NCBI RefSeq assembly: GCF_011397635.1
Contig: NC_064752.1
Span: 4,546,607 to 4,610,606, forward strand
DNA from: Epinephelus fuscoguttatus
Taxonomy: Eukaryota; Chordata; Actinopteri; Perciformes; Serranidae
Direction: 5' to 3'
Length of the DNA: 64,000 nucleotides
Shown: positions 36,108 to 46,430 of the stretch, in pieces
How the letters are laid out: every line of letters starts with the position of its first letter
Numbering within the stretch: position 1 is the first letter of the stretch
The notes under the pieces: model-generated
The model's input: only the letters and a program-made list of their open reading frames with translations
Told to the model about the DNA's origin: nothing
Databases searched by the model: none
Made by a program: the position numbers and the translations under genes

Positions 36108-37012
36108 ATGGAGGCACCAGAGAAAGAAATCAGAAATGCGCCATCGATGTTTAAATCAAACATCTGGACTTATTTTGGATTTTTTAACACAGAGGGAAAG
36201 GAGGCCTTGGGTATGACGCATGCAGTTTGCAAGCAGTGTCACATGAGAATAAAATACTCTGTGAATACTAACATTAAGGGCTCACCTCACACGCCATCAT
36301 CCAGAGATAGCATTAGCCGCTGACGGACAAACTAATGCTAAACCTGCTCTGCCAAAAAATCAACCAACACTTGACACAGTTAGCTTGACAAAACTCCCAT
36401 CCAACTCTGAGAGCTAAGAAAATAACACAGTCCATCACCTACTTTATGGGCAAAAATACGCGTCCATACAGTGTTGCTGAAAACAAAGGCTTTTGTTACA
36501 TGCTAAAAACACATGAGCCCAGGTATATGACTCCGTCCCCACGTCTTTACAACGACACAGCTGTACCCAAGCTCTACAGAGACATGCAGCATTACGTTGA
36601 AGAATCTTTGAGTGCAGCAGGAAGGCTGGCGTTAACCTGTGATGCCTGGACTTCAAGGTCAGTGGATTCATATGTGACTATAACGACACATTATCCAGCA
36701 GAGGACTGATGACTGCTGTCTCACGTTCTCCAGACTAGCACAATACATTATCTGACATAGGACTGGAGACAGCTGTCTCACGTTCTCCAAACTAGAACAG
36801 TACACCAAAGTCACAGCAGAGCAAACACTGCAGACCTCCTGCAAAATACAGTACAAGAATTTAACAAAAAATGCTTCTAATAATAGTGATGTCATTCAGT
36901 TAGCAGGATACCTGCATGTTAAGTGTTTGGCGCATGTGCTTAATCTGGCCACTCAAAGGGTGTTGAATCTGCCCACAGTTCAGTCTGTCAGGTGTGTGCA
37001 GCATTTCTGACA
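36108..37012 (+). mobile_element. hAT transposase remnant (ZBED-like), unit 1
   Basis: Starts MEAPEKEIRNAPSMFKSN. It has a partial BED zinc finger (WTYFGF..VCKQCHMRIKYS, His half lost). Then come MGKNTRPYSVAENKGF, LALTCDAWTSRSVDSYVTIT and VKCLAHVLNLATQRVLNL, all in the order seen in hAT-Ac transposases. Frames are broken in several places and the C-terminal dimerisation region is missing. Confidence 0.75.
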
Positions 37013-38236
37013 GGTTTTATGACGGTGTTGGTCAGTCTGTCTGCTTTGCATCACGTTTTGCTGCAGTAAAAATGATTAAAGTCGATGAGCAGACTGAAAT
37101 CTTTGTCTTGTGATGTAAAACTGATGCTGACAAAGTTTTCCCTTGCGGTAATAATTTGCTATTGTAAAAAAAAAAAAAAAAAAAAAAAAAAGGTAATAAT
37201 TTGCAGTACATCACAATATATTGTATCACAATATGGTGATTATGTCATACCCTGAGTCCTCTGGCGATTCCCACCCCTACTGTCTGTATGTGCTGTTCCT
37301 CTGATAGACTCAACACTTGGTGGGTTTATTGTTGAGGATCCAAGAAAGTACCGTGTCAAGCTATTGAAATCTACAGGTCATTTTTTATTAGTAGCTGAGT
37401 TATGTACACACCCTGTTAGAGGGAACCCTTGTGAACTGTCACACTGCCAAACAGCATGCTGGGTACAGCTGAAAGCCCCTGAAAACAGTTTACTAATCAT
37501 ACTCCATTTGTGTTTCATAATCTAATATCAGAAGCTGAGACGTCAGACTCACATCTGGTTAGCACTAAAATTATGAGCTTCATTACAGCCAAAGGTAGAT
37601 AGTTTAAACAAAACATTTTCCCAAATTGTCAGAGGGAACAAGACACTGTCGGACATTCAGAGCTGGTGTTGTGAGTTCAGTGTTTTTATGGATAATTCAG
37701 CATGAAGCCCCGCAATGACAACAGTGACACAAGAAAGAAGTCCTCATTTCATCATCTGATGAAAAGCTAAAAGCAAATATGTAACTTTTGTAATAATATT
37801 AGATGCATTTACAATCATACAATTGAAGTTTGATAGTGAAAAGAACAAGAGTTTTTGTTATTTAATGATTTTGCATATAGTTTTTGTAGTCTGTACACTT
37901 GCCAAACACTCATAAAATTCTCACATTAAAGCTGAGTTAAAATTCTAATAGCTGTATATTACTTATTTTGTTTTCAATACTTTTTTATAGGATTAACCAT
38001 AAAGTCATGTCTCCTTGTTTTAGTTTGGAATAAATTTCTTTTTCGTCCATTGAACTGATTTAAAACTGTGCTGTGAGAATCAGGGAAGTGAAAATATCAA
38101 ATGTCAGCAGGTAGAAAAGGATCACATTGAACAATCCTAAAAAACACAGGAGAAAAATTCACCACAGACAGGCCTGTGTAGTGGAGTCAGAACACAGTTC
38201 AAAGCTGTCAAGTAGTTCACAGCAGGTAGTGCTTAC

Positions 38237-38301
38237 CTCAGTTAATGCTTAGAGACCAGGACACCAACAATATGACTCCAGGAAATCACAAACTTTATAT
38301 G
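38237..38301 (-). promoter_or_regulatory. duplicated D-type promoter, now upstream of E
   Basis: Copy of 30788-30852 with TATA (CATATAAAGT, about 38293-38300), leader and GTAAGC donor all kept. On the minus strand its next downstream receptor exon is that of E, about 4.4 kb away, so it has been separated from the D coding region. Confidence 0.6.
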
Positions 38302-38656
38302 AGGTGTGGTGGCAAATGACCCTGGACTCCCTGTGTGTGTGTGTGTGTTAACATGTTGAGGTGTTCATGCAAACAAGAGTATTTGTTGTGTTTTATAAAA
38401 AGTTGCAAATCTACAGTGGCCCCATCATAAATATGGGAAACTAAATGTAAAAGTGTCAGCTTCAATAAACAAACACAGCTTTGACATGTTTATGTAATAT
38501 TCAACATATCAGGGACTAGATTATGTGACTGAATTGTAACAGGAAATTTGAAAAAATAATCAACTGTAAGTATTTTTTCAGTGTGTTAATACATCAAAAA
38601 TGGTGTCTGTGATTCTGTAGAAAGATCATTGATAATCGAACTCAAAATCCAAACAC

Positions 38657-38846
38657 ATGGGGCGTTGGTAGCGTAGTGGATAGTGCTGGTGCCCAATGTA
38701 CAGAGGCATTGCCTATAGCGACCGCGGGTTCGAATCCAGCTTGCGGCCCTTTGTTGCATGTCAGTCCCCACTCTCTCTCTGTCTCCCCATTTCACTTTCT
38801 GTCCTGTCAATAAAGGCAAAAAGCCCATAAAAATAATCTTTAAAAA
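38657..38846 (+). mobile_element. tRNA-derived SINE, unit 2
   Basis: Copy of 31204-31393 with the same 13-base flanking repeat (38644-38656, 38847-38859). Its B box GGTTCGAATCC is the consensus form, whereas the unit 1 copy has a substitution there. Confidence 0.92.
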
Positions 38847-39337
38847 AAAATCCAAACACGATGTGACATTACATCAGTAACAACCACACTTATTTTAAGC
38901 CAAGCTGTAGCGTTTTTTTCCTAAACCTACCCACATGCTTCCCTTGCCTAAGGTTAAGGAAGTAAAAATAACTTTGAAGTGTTTTACATATGTTATAAGT
39001 TTATTTAAAAAAAGACTATATCCATGTAACAAGCAGAAACTATACATTATCTGTGAAAACGAAAGTGTATTTTGAAAAGACACGTGACAAGTGTAAATTG
39101 ACACGTCCTTGAATATCCAAAAATGATGCAGGAAGCTTCACATGGTGCTGACGAGTTGGGATGAGAACTTGTTTTAACACACCATTAGTTAAAGAACTGT
39201 TATGCCATAAATTCATTTTCCACAACAAAAATTTACGAATTCAGTCAGAGTAACTAAATTATGACCAAACTTACTGTCGATTATAACTCAGAGTAAAGTC
39301 AAACAAATAATCAGTTTTAGGATCTGACTCCATGTAA

Positions 39338-39753
39338 GAGCCCGCACACGTCTATAACCGTCTGGAAAACACAAGTTCGGGAGCTGGATGCTACTAGAGT
39401 ATGGAGGCAGGTTGCATCTAAGGTTGCTCAGCAACCAGATCCAGCACTGTATCATAGCCTTTTTTTAGTCCGCGGGACAGATGTAAAGCTCTGGGTAGCC
39501 CTGCAGTAAAATGATCTACTCCTTCTCCATAGTCATCTATAGTTAGCTATTTACAGAAGAAGGGAACGATCTCTGCCGGCTATGGTTAGTTGTTCCTTGT
39601 CAAATGACATGCAGCGCGTGCTGCTGGGTTACAGAAGTTGAACTCTCATCTCAAAGTGCAGCATTGTTCTGGCTTTTGAGCACGCCTGGCGGGTGTCTAC
39701 ATAGAAAACAGTGGATTTAAGGGTGCAAAAAATACGCCATGTGTACGAACCCC
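39338..39753. mobile_element. PIF/Harbinger-type MITE directly after gene F
   Basis: Copy of 31885-32307 with the left tip shortened by about seven bases (CCCGCACACG). It is still flanked by TAA and ends 24 bases from the F stop codon. Confidence 0.78.
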
Positions 39754-39777
39754 TAATGCTTTTGAAAGTTTTTGAAA

Positions 39778-41325
39778 TTATTGAACTGATTGTTTCTGTG
39801 GGCTCATTGAACAAAACACATACCTTTTCAGATACTTCCTGAAAGTCTTGTCTCGTATGCCATAGATGATGGGACTAATAGATCGCGGCAGGACCTGTAC
39901 AATAATATGACAAGCGAACAGGGTGTCTGGATAATTCTTAGGGAACGCTTGCTGCAGAGCCTGTTTTACTGGGGGTTCTACGTATGTTGCCATACAAAGC
40001 AGCAGCTGAAACCCATGGAGGATGATTGTGTTTCTGGCCTTTTTAGCATCTTTGCTAGCTGTTTTAGCAGTGAACAGAATTCTGAAGTAAGTGTAAAAAA
40101 TTACAAACCAAACGATTACCAGATACACAATATAGGTAATATCTCTCTTTTTGATAATCTGGGGATTTCGAAAGGCAGTTTCCCTGAGACAGAAGACTCT
40201 GGAATGAAAGAAGTCCAGTGGCTCTGTGGCCAAAGTGATGAAGAGATCAGGAAGGACTGACAACATGCTTGTCACCCAGATTAAACCAATCAGCATCAAC
40301 GTTCTTTTGACTGTACAGAGCTGCACGTGGCGAAGGGGGAGACAGATGGCGATGTAGCACTCCACCGCCATGCAGGCCAGGTTCAGAGGGGTGTTTTCAG
40401 TGGCGAAAAGAGCAATCAGGATGAAGATGCAACAGACGGAAACATTTATTTTGTAGAGGATGTAGCTGATGATGAACAGCATAACAGTCAGCATCACTTG
40501 GATCATGTCGTTGACCACCAGGTGAATAAAAAGGATGTAGCGTGGATTCGTGTAGAAGATCTAGAGGGTGGGAAGAAAAGCACATGAAAAAAAGTAAAGG
40601 TTTGTCCTACAGTAAATGTGGAACTGCAGTACAAAAATACCAACACCTGAATCACTACTTCAAAACAGCAAATATCAGCTTGGCGATCACATTAACTTTA
40701 TGTTGGTTTCAGTTTTTACAGTCTCCTTAAATTATTTATATGTGGATACCTTTAGAGCATAAATAAGGATTGAACAGCATGACAGTATGTATTGAGAGGC
40801 AATATAAACTCTGAACTCTGAACTTGGCTGAAAAATTTCTGGGTGGAACTCGTGCTTGTGAACTTTGGTTCCACATCTCGTGCATAAATCTACATACCAT
40901 ATACTCAGAATGTGGCTACTGGCACTGAACAGTGACTCATGTATTGTATCATCATCATCATCATCATCATCATGTATGAACTGTTGAAGCCCTGTCATGA
41001 ATCAGGACCTCCAGTATTTGGATTATGTAGCCTGGAAAAGACTTGAATCAGCAGTGTATACCTCTTGCTGTTTGCAAATATAAGAGTCGGATCGGATTGG
41101 GAACAGGGGAGAAAAAGCATATTTCTGTAGTGCATTTGATATTTGTGTTTACGTGTAATTAAAGGAAAGTCATACCTGGTGTTTACGAAAAGTGTGAATG
41201 AGGCCTGCATTGATATAGTTGATGGAGATGCTAAGAACCACGACAATCACATTCTTGGTCACAGCCTTAGTGAAGGAGTCCCGATATGCGATGACCACAG
41301 TCACATTGGCAGATGACACGTTCAT
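39778..41325 (-). CDS. odorant receptor 131-2-like gene F, intact frame, promoter lost
   Basis: Exon 1 is 41176-41325 (50 codons). Exon 2 is 39778-40560 (260 codons plus stop, ending SPQKQSVQ). The acceptor is CCCTCTAG/ATC; the TAG lies in the intron. The intron is 615 bases, phase 0, and the protein 310 residues. Motifs: VNDMIQVMLTVMLF, MAVECYIAIC, KKARNTIILHGF, SPIIYGIRDKTFRKYLKRY. The non-coding 5' exon and TATA box present upstream of its twin E are deleted (junction near 42480). Expression would therefore need another start, which cannot be judged here. Confidence 0.87.
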
Positions 41326-42136
41326 CTCCTGAAACCTGAAGATCCAACAAAGGAAAAAGCATAATTATAGAGTGCGAGGAATCACATTATTGACCCACAT
41401 ATGAGACAGTCCCCTCAAATTTAAGACCACAGGAACCTGGGAAAAAAACATTATCATTCACACTTATTGTTAAAAGTTAGACATTTATAATGATTTTTTT
41501 ATATAAATGACATAGTAAAATACATAGTAAAAACAAAAGGTTTGTTAAACTGAGGAAAAACGGTTTTGTTACACTCTTGTAGAAATAATTATTATATCCC
41601 ATCAGTGCATCACTACTCATTACAATATGATGGATGGCTGTGAATCTCAGATTAACACGATTTAACCTGGATCATGACAATTTCCACAGTTACTTTCACT
41701 CATTTACATATATATATACATATTTATTTAATTTGATATAATTTTATTGTATATATTTAAAACTTTAATTGATACTGCAGTTCAAATGTAAAAACACCCT
41801 CAATGTATTCATTTCTTTCCAACAGTGAGAAACAGAAGCACTCACCTTAGGGTCAGGGTGTCAACTTGAAAGATAAATATCAAAGTATTGTTTTTTGTAA
41901 TTAAAGTGCATGTATGAAAATTTTAGCTGTTAACATGTGGGATCAAAAGAACATAACTTGTCTGTGTGACTCCCAAACTGTCATAAAAAATAATCTGATT
42001 AAGAATTAAAAGTATAGCATACACATCTACCTTTGATAAGAAGTGAATCCTTCAATTAAATGATTGCTCTTTTAAATTGTATCATAGTTGTGGCATTCAA
42101 GGTCCTTCAAACAGCAGATGCATAAACTGTTTTGCT

Positions 42137-42167
<31 letters not shown>

Positions 42168-42477
42168 TGCAGAATTAAGTGTCATGTTTTGTCAAATTGT
42201 TGATGTTTGAGTTTTTAACCAAACTGTTATCTTCTGGTTGTTTGATCCAGCACACAGATTTGTATTCTGGGAACCTGGGTGAGAGAATTTAAAGTACAAA
42301 ATGTCCTGCAACAGAGAAAAAAAACTCCAGTAAAACACACTCAGATGATTTTATCACTTCATTCTGTAGAGACTGACACTACACAACCAACCAGGACCAA
42401 TTTGGGTAAATACGGTTTATGTGTCAGTAGGTACAGAACAGTTCAAAGCAACATGAATGAATTATTAAGCAGTTTAA

Positions 42478-42480
<3 letters not shown>

Positions 42481-42522
<42 letters not shown>
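42481..42522. repeat. (TG)n microsatellite at the F promoter deletion
   Basis: About 21 TG repeats. The sequence to its left joins the equivalent of 35007 in unit 1 directly to the repeat. Confidence 0.95.
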
Positions 42523-42524
<2 letters not shown>

Positions 42525-42852
42525 ATGCCTTTAGAAGTATCAAAGTAAAGGAGTAAATATGTGCACATGCTAAACAAAATTTTTACATTTTACTACAAAT
42601 GGAAGGAGTTTCTGTCTGTTAGGTGTCTAGGGGGGAAAAATCGATAGAGCGATATTTTGCGTGGTAATATTGTATCAATACACAGATGTCAAGTATTGAT
42701 CTTTTACTATATACATAGTTCATCTTTGCAAATACACATTTTAATACAACGTTTGGTACTACAACAATAAAATCAGTTGCTTTTTCGGTCCACTAGATGG
42801 TGCTGATGTTTTTTTTTTTTTCCTGGTGAGGTCAGCAGAGGTTTCAGTTGGC

Positions 42853-42999
42853 GCCATTTCAGAATCAGAATCAGAATCAGAAATACTTTTTTGATCCCCA
42901 CTCCTTGCAAGAGTGGAAAGATAAGTGAAAATGTAAGAAATTTAACAAGATTATTTACAAATATATAGTTCAAATAAACAGGATTATTAACAAAAAATA

Positions 43000-43064
<65 letters not shown>

Positions 43065-43330
43065 AACCTAAACAAGATTATTTACACAATATATATAGTA
43101 ACCTAAATCGCTAATACACAGAATATATACAGTCAAGGTAAAATGGGGGAGTTGGGGAGAGGGAGGAGTTGTACAGTTTGATGGCCACAGGCTGGAATGA
43201 TTTCCTGTGGCGCTCAGTGGTACATTTAGGTGGTATGAGTCTCTGACTCAAAGTACTCTTGTGCCTGACCAGCACATGGTGGAGTGGGTGTGAGACATTG
43301 TCCAAGATAGTTCGTAGGCAGGAAGTTCAT
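42853..43330 (-). mobile_element. LINE 3'-end fragment, unit 2
   Basis: Copy of 35601-36100 with extra deletions and an expanded TA microsatellite (43003-43060). The minus-strand C-terminal coding piece KSFQPVAIKLYN is kept. Confidence 0.65.
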
Positions 43331-43340
43331 CAAAACAAAG

Positions 43341-44245
43341 ATGGAGGCACCAGAGAAAGAAATCAGAAATGCGCCATCGATGTTTAAATCAAACATCTGG
43401 ACTTATTTTGGATTTTTTAACACAGAGGGAAAGGAGGCCTTGGGTATGACGCATGCAGTTTGCAAGCAGTGTCACATGAGAATAAAATACTCTGTGAATA
43501 CTAACATTAAGGGCTCACCTCACACGCCATCATCCAGAGATAGCGTTAGCCGCTGACGGACAAACTAATGCTAAACCTGCTCTGCCAAAAAATCAACCAA
43601 CACTTGACACAGTTAGCTTGACAAAACTCCCATCCAACTCTGAGAGCTAAGAAAATAACACAGTCCATCACCTACTTTATGGGCAAAAATATGCGTCCAT
43701 ACAGTGTTGCTGAAAACAAAGGCTTTTGTTACATGCTAAAAACACATGAGCCCAGGTATATGACTCCGTCCCCACGTCTTTACAACGACACAGCTGTACC
43801 CAAGCTCTACAGAGACATGCAGCATTACGTTGAAGAATCTTTGAGTGCAGCAGGAAGGCTGGCGTTAACCTGTGATGCCTGGACTTCAAGGTCAGTGGAT
43901 TCATATGTGACTATAACGACACATTATCCAGCAGAGGACTGATGACTGCTGTCTCACGTTCTCCAGACTAGCACAATACATTATCTGACATAGGACTGGA
44001 GACAGCTGTCTCACCTTCTCCAAACTAGAGCAGTACACCAAAGTCACAGCAGAGCAAACAATGCAGACCTCCTGCAAAATACAGTACAAGAATTTAACAA
44101 AAAATGCTTCTAATAATAGTGATGTCATTCAGTTAGCAGGATACCTGCATGTTAAGTGTTTGGCGCATGTCCTTAATCTGGCCACTCAAAGGGTGTTGAA
44201 TCTGCCCACAGTTCAGTCTGTCAGGTGTGTGCAGCATTTCTGACA
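43341..44245 (+). mobile_element. hAT transposase remnant, unit 2
   Basis: Copy of 36108-37012 with a handful of substitutions. Same broken BED finger and same LALTCDAWTSRS motif. Confidence 0.75.
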
Positions 44246-45039
44246 GGTTTTATGACGGTGTTGGTCAGTCTGTCTGCTTTGCATCACGTTTTGCTGCAGT
44301 AAAAATGATTAAAGTCGATGAGAAGACTGAAATCTTTGTCTTGTGATGTAAAACTGATGCTGACAAAGTTTTCCCTTGTGGTAATAATTTGCAATTGTAA
44401 AAAAAAAAAAAAAAAAAGGTAATAATTTGCAGTACATCACAATATACAACACTTGGTGGGTTTATTGTTGAGGATCCAAGAAAGTACCGTGTCAAGCTAT
44501 TGAAATCTACAGGTCATTTTTTATTAGTAGCTGAGTTATGTACACACCCTGTTAGAGGGAACCCTTGTTAACTGTCACACTGCCAAACAGCATGCTGGGT
44601 ACAGCTCACTCTGACGCTCATTCAAAAACAGATTGAGAATGACAGAGCAGAGATGTGGCTAGCAGTCAAAATTGACACATTTGAATCTTTAAGGGTAAAT
44701 ATGTGTGAAAAGATATTGTGTATATTAGAAAAGCTATTTGAAGTCATATTTTTCAATAGCCAAATTGTGTTGAATCACTGAAATATGACGCACCTTGCAA
44801 ATTATTTCATAACAACAGCAACAACTCACTAAATCAAAGTTAACAAATAACATTTTATTTAAAACAATATTCTATGGGAAAACAAGAGTTTTAGCAGTTG
44901 GGTGAATGCCGTAACATAAATACAGAAGTGTATTGCTGCCACATCAAGGGGAAAAAATGGATCAGTATTACATTATTACATGTACAAGTGTACAAGTTTT
45001 TCATGTTATAACGCATTCAGAGGGAACACCATACTGCGG

Positions 45040-46425
45040 TCAGAAGCACAGACAATTTAACTTTGGAGCCTGGAATGTGCGCACCCTTATGGATAGCACC
45101 ACTGGTGAAAGACCTGAGAGACATATGGCCATCATTACCAGAGAACTGCAGAGATGCCAGATTGACATCGCTGCCCTATCTGAAACCCAGGGGCAGATGA
45201 AGGGCAACTGAAGGAGGAAAAGGGTGGCTATACTTTCTTTTGGAAAGGAAAGTCTGCTGACGAGCCTAGAATCCACAGGGTTGGGTTGCCATCAACAAAC
45301 AGCTTGTCAACCACCTCTGTGAACTACCCGTAGGGATCAATAAGCTCCTCATGACCATCCGTCTGGTGCTAGTCAACAACCAGATGGCGACAGTAGTGAG
45401 TGCCTGTGCCCCTACTCTAGACTCTGATGTGGATAAAAAAGAGGCCTTCTATGCCTGCCTTGAGGAAATCCTGTCAAAAATCCCCAGGGAAGACAAGATT
45501 ATCCTTCTTGGAGACTTCAATGCCAGGGTCTGCCAGGACCAACACCTCTGGAGGGGCACTATCGGCAAAGAGGGCACTGGCAACACAAACTCCAATGGAG
45601 TGCTGCTTCTCAGGAAATGTGCTGAGGAAAATCTCATCATCACCAATGCTCTCCTCTGCCAGAGAAACAAATGCAAGGCATCCTGAAGACATCCTCGCTC
45701 CAAACAATGGCATCTTATCGATTATGTCATTGTAAGAGCCAGGGACCACTGTGATGTGAACATTACAAGGGCCATGATGGACTCCGACAACTGCTGGACA
45801 GACCACTGCCTCATTCGATCCACAATGTCCATCAAACTTTAAAAAAGGAGGTGGATTCAAAAGAAGCAAACCCAGCGAAGACTGAACCTGGATAGCCTGA
45901 ATGAAGCCACCACCAAGCAGCTACTTCAGGACTCTCTTGGGGAAAGCCTCGACTCATGTGAAACCACCTTTGGGTATAAGTCTAGGAAACATCAAGACTG
46001 GTTTGATGAGAATAATACAGAGATAGAACAACTCATCTCCAAAAAACAGAAAGTCTTCTGAGCCTGGCAAAATGACCCAACATGTGAGGCTAAAAGGACA
46101 GGTCACTCCAGAGCCAAGGCTGACGTTCAAAGACAGGTGAAGGAGCTCAGGAACATCTGGTGGACAGAAAGGGCTCTGGAACTACAGAGACTAGCGGACT
46201 CTGGTGCCACGAAGGCTGTCCATGGTCCAAGTTACCGCGGCTTAAACCCCCTGCGCTCAAAGGATGGGCAGATGCTTCTGAAAGACAACGATTCCATCAA
46301 TGCACTTTTGAAAGAGCACTTTCAAGAACTTCTCAATCGCAACAGCTCTGCTGAATCAGTCACCTTGAACCAAGGGGCAAAGTCAGCTGATGGTGGACTG
46401 ACATTTAGGTATGGTGGATGGGTCA
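45040..46425 (+). mobile_element. RTE-like LINE fragment, endonuclease part only
   Basis: AP endonuclease-like blocks in order: NFGAWNVRTLMDSTTGERPE, IDIAALSETQ, APTLDSDVDKKEAFYACLEE, IILLGDFNARV (catalytic GDFNAR) and HLIDYVIVRARD. Next are the linker pieces KHQDWFDENNTEIEQLI and LNPLRSKDGQMLLKDNDSIN. Sequence homology stops near 46425, before the reverse transcriptase. There are at least two stops and one or two frame changes, so it is inactive. Confidence 0.8.
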
Positions 46426-46430
46426 TGTAG

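Larger units (their letters stand above)
30023..37470. repeat. tandem duplication unit 1 (contains E)
   Basis: Direct copy of 37472-44606, near-identical over its whole length. It starts AAAGCCCCTGAAAAC and ends GGGTACAGCT. It contains the D-type promoter, a SINE, a Harbinger-type element, gene E with its promoter, a LINE 3' end and a hAT remnant. Confidence 0.95.
37472..44606. repeat. tandem duplication unit 2 (contains F)
   Basis: Second copy of 30023-37470. Main differences: loss of about 208 bases at 42480 (promoter of F), loss of part of the LINE 3' end near 42898 and of about 100 bases near 44445, and gain of an ATC repeat near 40950. Confidence 0.95.
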
